64,000 bases of DNA from Chalara sp. BL73 (lineage: Eukaryota > Ascomycota > Leotiomycetes > Helotiales), in contig CAKJVC010000198.1 of the NCBI GenBank assembly GCA_918026815.1, forward strand, positions 248,001 through 312,000, read 5' to 3'. Below, piece by piece: positions 10,801 to 21,013 of the stretch. The notes below the pieces were generated by a model. That model had not been told where the DNA came from, did no database searches, and saw only the letters and a list, made by a program, of their open reading frames with translations. The position numbers and the translations under genes are program-made. How positions within the stretch are numbered: position 1 is the first letter of the stretch; each line of letters starts with the position of its first letter.

Positions 10801-11767
10801 AGGGCATCTGAATAAGAGGGGATGGGTATTGCAGGAACGAGCTCTTTCGCGTCGCACAATCTACTTTGCTGAAAACCAGACATATTGGGAGTGCGGCGAG
10901 GGTGTGAGATGCGAGACTCTAAGCAAGATGGAAAAGTAAGTGTGTTCTTTTCTCTTCTCCTTGCGTTGTAAAACTAAACCCGTCTTTGTTAGTAAGTTGG
11001 CAGCATTTCTCGGGGATCCGAACTTCCCCACAGTTGCTATGATGTCCACCATGGGTAGTAGGATTCGCCTTTACCAACATTTGTATAGGCAATACTCGCG
11101 ACTGAGCTTCAAGGAAATTCATGATCGACCTATTGCTATAGCCGGTCTCGAAAACCGCCTCATCCGCAATTTCAGCGCTCGAGGGGGATTTGGAATTTTC
11201 GATGATGGGCCTCACCTGGAGCTTTCCCGCACGAGCATGTTATGGCGACGAGGTGCGGACGAAAAGAGACTAGTCAAGATCCGCTTTCCCAATGACCCCG
11301 CCATGTTAGTGCCATCTTGGTCGTGGATGGCCTATGAGGGAGGAATTGACTATCTCGATCTTCCATCGTCTGGAGTCCAGTGGCTGGAAGACGAACTCGG
11401 ACTCCCTTGGGATCAGGAAGCCAGCACTGTCTGGTATATGACCGACTACAGCCGTAATAGTCACTTGAGCGCTGTAGATCGAGACTTTAAGGGGCTCAAC
11501 TATATTCTTCGAGGCGTAGAGGAACGGCAACAGATCATATTCGACGATCCACGCGGAGCAGAGGGGAAGCCATTGAAGTGCGTCATCTTGGGAAAGCTAG
11601 AAGGAGGACTTCCACTCCGGGAAGTGACTTGTTACGTCCTGGTCATTGCACCGAAGAACTCGAAGGACTTTGGTGGAAACGAAATTTACGAACGGGTCGG
11701 GGTGGGCTTTTTGCCTTCAGGAAATATTACCCAAGAAGGGCCAGGCATGGCGGTGAACGTTCAATAG
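7887..11767 (+). CDS. Kinase-like / HET domain fusion protein, six exons
   Basis: Exons as read from GT-AG sites: 7887-8426, 8509-9633, 9694-9708, 9752-10094, 10173-10935, 10993-11767; frame is kept throughout. The 180-residue N-terminus has no domain I know. A protein-kinase fold follows, with the beta3 lysine in AAVKKF, LVFEWADKGNLRDFW, the catalytic loop RHGNLKPEN (Asn about 295, where active kinases have Asp), KIADIG (DFG-like, Asp kept), YEPPEV and DIWSMGCIILEL. Then a C-x2-C/LNFW block (LCDGCQSLNFW) typical of the region before HET, and the HET domain: MYIALSHRWGD, RYLWIDSLCIIQ, RGWVLQERALSRRTIYF. The C-terminus holds VPSWSWMAYEGGIDY. Expected role: a recognition/death module gated by a pseudokinase-like part. 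The 15-nt third exon and 43-nt third intron are the weakest points of the model. Confidence 0.8.
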
Positions 11768-12143
11768 CTAAATATAGCTAACACACTCCTCTAGCGAACC
11801 TGGACGGGGCTTCTCACCGGCTATAACTCTTTCTTGCGCGGATGAACGGAGCAGAACGACCAAGATCAATTATCATTCATCTCTTGCACGGCTACGGATA
11901 ATACGCGATACGTCTGTTATGGAGCAAATATTTTTGGGCAGATTTGACCAGCTTCGGAGTAAGGGTGCCCAAGAGGATTCGATTTAGCGCAACGGGTATG
12001 TAAGAATCCTAAACCGTTAAATTTCTAGAACTTTGCTGCCCGAAGCGTAGCGCTCTTTCAGCCGAAGGCGTCAAAGCATTCAAACGCGGGGCTGTCATCA
12101 GCCAATATCGGATTGTCTAGCAAATCAAACGGCATCGAGTCCT
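11768..12143. other. Intergenic, no gene seen
   Basis: Downstream of the kinase/HET gene. No open frame with recognisable domains and no repeat identified. Confidence 0.35.
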
Positions 12144-12200
12144 GTTGAACAGGCTAGGTCTAAGGATGATGCCTAGCCTATTAAGGGAGTTGCAGGTATG
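12144..12200 (+). repeat. Fragment of LTR family B (variant)
   Basis: TGTTGAACAGGCTAGGTC followed by TAAGGATGATGCCTAGCCTAT matches the start of the repeat at 12865. It is cut off after about 55 bases. Confidence 0.45.
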
Positions 12201-12714
12201 CATACATATTTTTGCTTTTGATAATGAATCTACCTACGTATGTGATACTCACGTCTGAGCATCACAGCTCTATAAGTAGGTAGATCCGTTCTGCAGATTA
12301 GGTTCTATAACTTTCAGCAATTGACAATCGTTTACCCTATATCTCTGAAAGCTCCATGACTCTCTACTTCAACAAGTCCACCACCGGCAAAGTCCCGCAC
12401 ACCACCATAACCTCCCGAAAACGCAACTAAGAGATCCGACACCATTCAAGGTTGATACGAACGCTCCAAAGAGGCCAGCATTGGCGGGTCACCATGCTGT
12501 CACTTAGGGGCCACGTTAGTGCTATGATGGATACACACAAGATCAGTCGATCTAGGGAGGGCAGCTCGATGTGGTAATTAGTCCCCATCGCACATCAGCG
12601 TGTCCTGACGATTGTGGTAGACTTCCGCCCTTTCGTGTTTGAGTAACAGAGGGCGTCAACACCGTCGCCAAATGAGCATCTGGCCACGGTCGCGGTCGCG
12701 TTGATGTTATATTT
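12201..12714. other. Intergenic, no gene seen
   Basis: No recognisable coding sequence. A short inverted pair (ATCTACCTACGTATG near 12230 and GTAGGTAGATCC near 12276) is present but unexplained. Confidence 0.3.
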
Positions 12715-12850
12715 CTGTTTGTATCACTCTCTGTGATGCTTCTTCGCATTGATGACTTGCAATTGCATAAGTCGGTTACCTACGGGGCACGCAGCACCGC
12801 GATCTCAGCGCAGTGCTATTATGCTCTTTGTAAGTGGTTGGCTTGGTCTC
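12715..12850 (+). repeat. Dispersed repeat C (copy 1)
   Basis: Contains GATGACTTGCAATTGCATAA, then GGTTACC, GGGGCACG and ATCTCAGCGCAGTGCTATTA. The same sequence occurs reversed at 13436-13590 and 27899-28050. All copies encode a similar short peptide (DDLQLxKxVTxGARSxAISA), so this may be a piece of an old coding element or a non-autonomous repeat. Confidence 0.6.
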
Positions 12851-12864
12851 GTATCCATTCTATT

Positions 12865-12986
12865 TGTTGAACAGGCTAGGTCTAAGGATCATAACTAGCC
12901 TATTAGGGAAGGCAGTTCTTTATATACAGGAGGCTGGCCAGGAGGCTGGCCAGGGGCCAAACTCTGGTAGGACCAGGGCCGTGACA
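12865..12986 (+). repeat. LTR family B, short variant
   Basis: TGTTGAACAGGCTAGG ... TTTATATACAGGAGGCTGG ... CCAGGGCCGTGACA: the TATA block and 3' end match the longer family B copies at 20349, 26568 and 40740, but the middle is missing. Contains a 12-bp tandem duplication (AGGAGGCTGGCC). No target duplication found. Confidence 0.55.
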
Positions 12987-13435
12987 ATTAGTGCTTTTTA
13001 CGAGACAGCGAACGGCTACGAGGCCAACGACAGAGACCGGCTACTTGAAAACATGCGGAAGAAAGGTTTTGGGCGTTGTACTACCACTTGTTTCCTTGAC
13101 TAGGATCGAGCAAACGTTACGCTACAAGGATGAACATGCAGGCTGACGTGTTACCATGCCATGCTAGGGCGACGAGTGCAGAAACAGTACCTCATAGTCT
13201 TATGATCGTATGCTCTGAGAATAAATATTTTCTTTTATCCCTCTTCTTTCACCTCCCTAGAATCAACCGCATAAAAAAAAGGTCAGAACCGTGTGTGGCT
13301 CAGGTCTAATATCCCGTAACCTGACCCACACTTGTATTGTAATACCTACTGTTGGTATAAAGTCATGTGAATATCCCACGACGCACATACCACCACATGG
13401 ATGTATTTAAGTTCTCGCTCGTAGATTTGGAACTT
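12987..13435. other. Intergenic, no gene seen
   Basis: No domain-bearing open frame. Separates LTR family B from dispersed repeat C. Confidence 0.3.
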
Positions 13436-13590
13436 AGAGCAATCAAGAACAAGCTAACCACCTGCAATGAGCATATATAGCACTGCGCTGAGATCGCGGT
13501 GCTACGTGCCCCGCGGGTAACCGACTTAAGCAATTGCAAGTCATTAATATGAAGTATTACAGGAAGTGATACAAACAGATTCTTTGCTAC
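13436..13590 (-). repeat. Dispersed repeat C (copy 2)
   Basis: Reverse complement of the repeat at 12715-12850 and similar to 27899-28050. Shares AGCACTGCGCTGAGATCGCG, CGTGCCCCG and AGCAATTGCAAGTCAT. Confidence 0.6.
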
Positions 13591-13654
13591 AAAAAGATTG
13601 ACGCCCGCGGCGTAGCAATTCTTTTCCTTTAGTGGATATATCGATTCGGACACA

Positions 13655-13855
13655 CTCTGGAGCCGATAGTTTCTGATAAAAGTTTTTAATTTGTATCCTT
13701 TTTCTGGAATAAGTTCCGTAGAATCATTGGAATCGAGATTAAGCTCTCGACGGCCTATTACAAGCAAACAGACGGCCAGACAGAAATTATAAACAAATAT
13801 ATCGATCAACGACTCTGACTTTGTGTCAATTACTATTAAGGCAACTGAAGCGAAC
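13655..13855 (+). pseudogene. Gypsy integrase remnant
   Basis: Translation gives IVSDKSF, stop, FVSFFWNKFRRIIGIEIK, then LSTAYYKQTDGQTEIIN and KYIDQRL, with more stops after it. LSTAYHPQTDGQTE is the hallmark of the Ty3/gypsy integrase catalytic core around the third acidic residue (the Glu of QTE is kept). Only about 65 codons survive before the copia LTR begins at 13856, so the copia insertion probably cut this element. Confidence 0.75.
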
Positions 13856-16800
13856 TGTAGGAAGTAGGGGTTTACGGATCCACATACGACCCACCAGGTC
13901 ACGTGGTCCGCACAACCCCCATTTTGTAGAATCTAGAGTAGAACCTAATACAACAACAATCATTACCATATCCATCAAGAGCAAGAGCGTGGCCTACAAA
14001 GTAGAGCTGCGCCTTTTGCCCCGTGGAAGGTAAGCCCGTGATACCAACACTGATCAGCGCAGATCAAAACCACTCTTACCTACCCATTACAACCAAATCA
14101 CCCCTATTCGCGAATCCCACTCTTACGGCCCCGTACAGCCCAGGTAACACGACAGCACAACACCTGTTCGACGGCCTGTAACACCAATCAAAACCCCAAA
14201 CAAGCACCGAATACCCTCTGCCATTATGGCCCTATCCAGTGAGCACGTAAAGCTGGAGAAAAAGTGGAAAAATCATAAAGTGGACCTAACGGCAGCCTCT
14301 ATCGAGGAAGTGGCCGAATTTGTCAGATACAAAGTCATAGAATACGACCACTACAATGATATGGATGAGGATCTACGGGCCTATTTCCGCAAAGAATTTA
14401 AGGTTTTTACAGTCGACTTATTTGAGCGAGTCACCGAAATAGAAAAGCGTTACACCCGCGACCTCGCATGGCTACTTCTTCGGCAAGGAGTCTTCCTTGA
14501 ACAAATCACAGAAAATATGACCCTCGAACAAGCTCTGTATAATTGTGTAGAAAGGAAAGAACGTCATAAATGGACTCTCGACGAAATACATCAGGTTCAG
14601 GAGGAAATAGGAGAAGATGGCTTCGGCTCGGTACATGTCAATACGATTATAGCCCGTGCCGCCCGTGAGCAAGCACCGACTCCTTCCGCCTCCGAAGCCG
14701 AGAACCGTGATCTTCCACCACGTTCCGGCTCTCCTTTGCGACGTTTTACGGCTTCTCAAACTTCTCAAAATCAGGCTCCCGACACTCAGGCTCCCGACAC
14801 TCAGGCTACCGACACCGGTTCTTTTCCCCTGAAACCAGCTCATACTCCTTCTAGCGCTACAGGTTCCGTGGCTAACGAGCATGTTACGAGCTATAGCAAA
14901 GAAATCACAAACCTCACAAAAATGATTACGGATGACCAAAAGTACGACGGAACTGGCTCTGCTTTCGACTTCCACATGACGATTTTTTACGACCTTTGCT
15001 ACCGTGCGGAAGTTCCTCAGCAAGCTTATCTCAGAGCTTTTCCCTGTATTCTCAAAAGAACTGCCTTAAGCCACTACTACACGGCTGTCCTACCGACCAA
15101 AGGCACGTTCGAGCAAGCTATCAAGGATATCCGTAGCTTCTTCGAAAGCCCAGTATACAGCCGTCAAAAGCTTAATGAATGGAACATGACAAGTCTCGAA
15201 ACAGTAATTAAAAAGAACCCCGAGAAATCAACCGTGGATTGCGTCAATATTTTGGTCGAAAAACTAAGCAATTTACAACACAGCCTGACTCCAGATCTCC
15301 GTGGAATAGCTTTTCCTCACAACAAGCTCGTAACGGCCTGCCAGGGAGTGCCTTCCTGTAGATACGCTACGTCGGAACCACCCGAAGCTCCAGCTTTAGG
15401 CCCTCTTATCAACAAGCTGAAATCATCAATCTTAGCCTACGAAAAAGAGAACCAATCTACAGTTTACTCTACGGAACAAGATGCGTATTTTACGGACCGC
15501 AGATACTACCGAAGTGGCCCGGTTAGTAGATCCTACAACCGTGGCCGTGCTTTTGCGGATCACCCAAGAAGCCGTAGCCAACGACCCCCAAGATCAAATC
15601 GTTGCTACGTTTGCAATAGAGAAGACTGCCGCTCATGGAATCACCCTGAAAAGGAGCAAGAACAAGCTAAAGCAAAGCTCCAGGCTCAGCTAGGATCCCG
15701 ATACACAAAAGCTCCAGGATTCTCTGAACGCTTCCGTCAATACCTCGTGGAATACGAAGGCGATGACTACGAGGATCTCGGCAATGAGCTAGAGGAAGCG
15801 TTCACAGCCCTTATCACCGACGACAAGCCTACCGCCGACGACCCTGACAACAAGCTGACTGTAGTCAACTTTACGGCGTATGGCGACGTCGACCTCGATA
15901 GCGCCGCTACCACCGCTATCGAGCTAGCCAATAGAGCGTGCAATCACGCTATCACCAAGCTTGACGTTACGGATAGCAACCTCCCCGAAAACAACCCGTT
16001 TGCCTACAAGGCGGGTTCGCGTTACACCTCTTCCGAATTTGTAGGAATCATAATAGATACAGGGGCTTCTCAGCGATCAACAGCTGGCTATGGCCAATAC
16101 GTCGCCCTGAGCAAATCAACGACCCTGAAGCTCGACAAATCGACCAAAGGAACAGTCAACGTTCAATTCGGTATTGGATCAACCTCGTCAATAGGCTCGA
16201 TCACCGTGGAAACCCCGATTGGCCTAGTCGACTTTCACGTTGTAGAAGTCGACACTCCATTCCTTCTTTGCTTGGCCGACCTTGATCGATTGAACGTTTA
16301 CTACAACAACCTCACCAACGTTCTAGTTACTCCACAAAAGAGCGTTCCAGTTGTAAGACGTTACGGACACCCTTTCATGCTCTGGAACACTTCTTTGAGC
16401 CTGTATCTCACCCGTAGCTTCGACCTGAACCCTTGTTATTTGACAGAAGTCGAACTACGACGTCTTCACCGACGGTTTGGCCACCTTTCCGCAAACCGCC
16501 TGAAGCAAATTCTAAAGAGAGCTGGCCATCACGACAACCAAAGCGTACTAGAGCAAATCACACGCTATTGCCATTACTGTCAAAAACATGGCAAATCCCC
16601 CGGCCGATTCAAATTCACTCTCAAAGACGACGTAGAGTTCAACTACTGCGTAATCATCGATATAATGTATGTCGACGGTGACCCTCTTTTACACGTCGTC
16701 GACGAAGCTACGGCTTTCCAGGCAGGCCGTTGGCTTCAGAACCTGTCTGCAAAGCACACCTGGGAAAGCCTACGGGCATGCTGGATTGATAGCTATTTAG

Positions 16801-19290
16801 GCCCACCTGATATTATAGCTCACGACGCAGGAAAGAACTTCGTCAGCAAGGAATTCCGTCAATACGCTGCTAACGTCGGTTCTACAACCAAAGCTGTTCC
16901 CGTAAAGGCCCATCATTCGATCGGCAAAGTCCAACGCTATCATGCCCTTGTGCGCCGGATCTACAAGATCATTACCGCTGAGATCCCTGGAATCGACAAA
17001 GATATCGCCCTTCAAATAACCTTCAAGGCAATCAACGACTCCGCAGGCCCCAACGGGCTTGTGCCTACCCTACTAGTTTTCGGAGCCTATCCACGTATGA
17101 CCGAACTAGATGCACCCTCCCCGTCAGTCAGCCAACGATCTACGGCCCTGAAAAAGGCCCAGGAAAAGATCCAAAAGCTACGGGCCAAACGCCAGGTCGC
17201 CGACGCACTACAGGCCCGAAACGGCCCTGATACGACTGCTATCCACGACCTTCCCTTGAACTCGGAAGTGCTAGTGTAAAAAGAAGGAAATACAGGCCAG
17301 CCAGGTTTTTGGTCAGGCCCATTCAAGCTTATCAGCCTGGAAAAAGAAAACTGCGTGCTGGCTCTACCTAACGGCCCCGTAACGTTCCGTAGCACAAGCG
17401 TCAAGCCTTATTTCACTCGCAAAGATCCTGAAGAACCAGCTGCCGACAACGAAGAACTAGAAGCTATCGAACCTATCAGCGATTCTATCACTGTAGAGAT
17501 CCCTGCTGCTACAGAACCGCAGATCCCTTTACAACAGCCTATTCGACGAGGCCGAGGCCGACCCCGTAAACACCACGCTACAGCTAACGTGGTGATTCAC
17601 CTCCAATCAGAGCTTCTCCAGGCCGAGAACCAGTTCAAGGAATCCCGTAACAAAGAGATCCTCGGCCTTCTCGAAAAAGGCGTATTTGAGGCTATTTCAC
17701 GAGAGAACGTTCCTTCAGGAACTCGTATATTCAACTCAAGGTTTGTCGACGAGATCAAGAATCAAAGCACCACCAAAGCCTACGAGAAATCCCGTCTAGT
17801 TGTTCAAGCTTACAACGATCACGAGAAGGATATTGTCCTCACTCAATCACCGACAATCCAGCGGATGAGCCAACGCCTAATCCTTTGTATTACGGCGATC
17901 ATGCAAAGCCCTGATATCAAGCTCTATTTGAGAGACATATCCCAGGCCTACGTTCAGTCAGTTACGAGGCTGAATCGTGATTTCTACATCAATCCCCCGC
18001 AAGAGCTCATTACGGAGCTGAACCTACAGCCAGGCGAGATCCTACGGGTTGTAAAGCCTCTTTACGGAATGCCAGAAGCCGGCAATCACTGGTTCAAGAC
18101 GTATTACAATCACCACGTCAAGGACTTAGAAATGGACCCTTCGACCTACGACCCGTGCCTACTATATCGAAACGCCGATTCTTTTGGCCTTGTAAGCTTG
18201 CAAACTGATAATACCCTTTTCTTGGCTGATAGCTCTTTTGCAACAACTGAACAGCAACAACTTGAGAAAGCTCAATTCCTCGCAAAGGAACGAGAACACC
18301 TTACTGTAGGTCAGCCAATGAAGTTCAACGGGTGCACAATACACCTTACGGGTGAAGGCACTATTACGGTCAATCAAGAAAACCAGTGTAACAACCTGGT
18401 AACTGTAAATAAACAGCCAACCTCCGCAACAAGCTCTAGAGGCGTTACCCGAACTAGCTTTTCTCTTCGCGACCAATACATAGCTCAACGAGCTAGAGGA
18501 GCCTATATAGCTTTAATGTGTCAGCCCGAAGCATCCTTCGACCTATCCTGTGCCGCCCAGGTGACTAACCCTGAGAAAGCTGACGTTACGGCCCTGAACA
18601 AGCGTCTTCAATAGCAACTCGAGAACTCTGCCAAAGGCCTGAATTACGTTCCGCTAGACCCGCAAACCCTCCGCTTGATCGTTTTTACGGACGCAAGCTT
18701 TGCTAACAATAAGGACCTATCATCACAAATCGGCTACGTAATCGTACTAGCCGATGCTACGAACAAGGCCAACGTGCTCCATTGGTCGTCAACTAAATGC
18801 AAACGAGTAACCCGAAGCGTACTAGCTTCCGAGCTTTACGCTATAGGCCATGGATTTGATATTGGAGCTACACTCAAGTCGTCGATCGAGCTTATCCTGA
18901 AGATCGACTTACCCCTGATTATCTGTACGGATTCCAAGTCCCTTTACGAGTGCCTCGTCAAATTAGGAACCACTCAAAAGAAGAGGCTTATGATAGATAT
19001 CATGTGCCTCCGCCAGTCATATGAGAGAAGGGAAATCACGGAAGTCAGGTGGATCGACGGCAACAGCAACCCTGCCGATTCTATGACCAAAAGCAAAGCC
19101 TCAACAGCCCTAAAACAGCTGATTGATTCAAACCACCTCGAGCTGAAGGTCATGGAGTGGGTAGAACGTGAAGAGATAGAAGGGAAGTAGTATTGGGCTC
19201 TACTCACGAGCTAATACAGATTCTACGGAACAACCTCACGGGCCTGTACGGCTCTTTTAGATAGCTTACGGCCTTTTAGAGAGCCCCCAG
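13856..19290 (+). mobile_element. Ty1/copia retrotransposon, copy 1 (5' LTR plus internal region)
   Basis: The 5' LTR starts TGTAGGAAGTAGGGGTTTAC at 13856 and ends near 14050. Gag-Pol runs in one frame to 19190, and the next LTR begins at 19291 and also serves as the 5' LTR of copy 2. The exact LTR end cannot be fixed because LTR and leader are both shared by the copies. The unit is nearly full length but carries two in-frame stops and substitutions in catalytic motifs. Confidence 0.88.
14226..19190 (+). pseudogene. Copia Gag-Pol polyprotein with two in-frame stops
   Basis: ATG at 14226; a single frame is broken only by TAA at 17277 and TAG at 18612. In order: Gag; a zinc knuckle-like CYVCNREDCRSWNH; an aspartic protease with IIIDTGASQ; the HHCC integrase N-domain (HRRFGHLSANRL, CHYCQKHG); the DDE core (VIIDIMYVDG, IAHDAGKNF); the reverse transcriptase (KSRLVVQAYND, VKPLYGMPEAGNHW); and RNase H (IVFTDASFANNKD, STKCKRVTRSVLASELYAI, NSNPADSMTKS). 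The third integrase acid, expected as GKVERYH, is GKVQRYH here (codon 16932-16934), 35 residues after the second Asp. The RT box is QTDN where copy 2 has QTDD (codon 18210-18212). So this copy is probably inactive for both integration and reverse transcription. Confidence 0.88.
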
Positions 19291-20348
19291 TGTAGGAAGT
19301 AGGGGTTTACGGATCCACATACGACCCACCAGGTCACGTGGTCCACACAACCCCCATTTTGTAGAATCTAGAGTAGAACCTAATACAACAATCATTACCA
19401 TATCCATCAAGAGTAAGAGCGTGGCCTACAAGTAGAGCTACGCCTTTTACCCCGTGGAAGGTAAGGCCCATACCAACACTGATCAGCGCAGATCAACGGC
19501 TCTCTTACCTATTACTACAAAATCACCCCTATTCACGAATCCCACCTTTACAGCCCTGTGCAGCCCAGGTAGCACAACAGCACCTGTTCGACGGCCTGTA
19601 ACACCAATCAAAACCTTACACAAGCACCGAACACCTTCTGCCAATATGGCCCTATCAAGTGAGCACGTAAAGCTGGAGAAAAAGTGGAAAAACCACAAGT
19701 CGACCTAAACCGCAGCCTCTATCGAAAAGTGGCCGAATTTGTCAAATATAAGGTCATGGAATATAAATACTACAATGATATGGATGAGGATTTACGGGCT
19801 TACTTCCGCAAAGAGTTTAAGGTTTTCACAGCCGACTTATTTGAACGAGTCACTGAAATAGAAAAACGCTACACTCGCGACTTAACATAGCTACTTCTTC
19901 AACAAAGAGTTTTCCTCAAACCAATCACAAAAGAAAGGACCCTTGAACAAGCTTTTTATAATTGTGTAGAAAGAAGGAACGTCACAAATGGACTCTCGAC
20001 GAAGTCCGTCAAGTTCAGGAGGAAATAGGAGAAGATGGCTTCGGCTCTATACACGTCAATACGATCATAGCCCGTGCCGCCCGTGAGCAACCACCGACCC
20101 CCTCCGCCTCCGAAGTCGAGAGCCGTGATCCTCTATTACGTTCCAGCTTTCTCCCTCTACACCCTACGGCTTCTTAAGCTTCTCAAAATCAGGCCATCGA
20201 CGCTGGTTTTCTTCTCTCAAAACCAGCCTACACCCCTTCCTCCAGCGCTACAGGTCCTGTGATCAACGGATATGTTACGGGTTATAGCAAGGAAATCGGA
20301 AACCTCACAAAGATGCTTACGGATAACCAAAAGTACGACGGAACTGGC

Positions 20349-20637
20349 TGTAACAACTCAAGCCGAATAGGGATCTCGATCCGTAGATCTAGGTAGAAGG
20401 ACTCAGAGGTGTAAACAACTATCAATTGTCATAACTAAGAGAACAAGCTACGGACAGAAGAAGGGAAGGAAAGCAGTGCTCTATATACAGGAACTGGCCG
20501 GAGGCCAGGATAGGCCAGCCCTGGGGTGTCCGGTGCTGTGCTCTGTCCGAGCCCGGGGGCATCCGGTGGTGAGCTCTGTCCGAGCTCTGGGGCATCCGGT
20601 GCCAAGCTCCAAGCCAGAGAAGGCCAGGGCTGTGACA
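20349..20637 (+). repeat. Solo LTR family B within copia copy 2
   Basis: TGTAACAACTCAAGCCGAAT ... CTCTATATACAGGAACTGGC ... GCCAGGGCTGTGACA. Flanks are CTGGC and GCTTC, so there is no target duplication; about 1.5 kb of copia sequence is missing at the junction. Confidence 0.8.
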
Positions 20638-20841
20638 GCTTCCACCGACGGTTTAGCCATCCCTCCGCAAACCGCCTAAAGCAAATTCTAAAAAAAGCTG
20701 GCCATAACGACAACCAGAGCGTGCTAGAGCAGATCACCCGCTATTGCCACTATTGTCAAAAACACGGCAAATCCCCCGGCCGGTTCAAGTTCACTCTTAA
20801 AAACGACGTGGAGTTCAACTACTGTATAATTGTGGATATAA

Positions 20842-21013
20842 TGTCACGGCACGCGCTGTGGATCTACAGATACAGAGGGCAGCGGTGGTACTATTCGAGA
20901 ATCTATAGCTGAGGAAGGAAGAAGGAGCTCGAGGAGAGCAAGCTATATATACACGAGGCGCTCGGAGAGCTCGCCTAAAAGGGTCACGTGTGCTTGGGAG
21001 CAGGGACGTGACA
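20842..21013 (-). repeat. Solo-LTR-like repeat, family A (copy 2)
   Basis: TGTCACGGCACGCGCTGTGG ... GCTATATATACACGAGG ... GGGACGTGACA, reversed relative to copy 1. Flanks TATAA and TTTCC do not match; about 0.95 kb of copia sequence is missing here. Confidence 0.8.

Noticed and set aside
13363..13902. 179-codon minus-strand ORF
   Set aside because: Runs antisense through dispersed repeat C, the gypsy integrase remnant and the start of the copia LTR; chance frame.
14472..15023. 183-codon ORF antisense to copia Gag
   Set aside because: Shadow of Gag; no domain.
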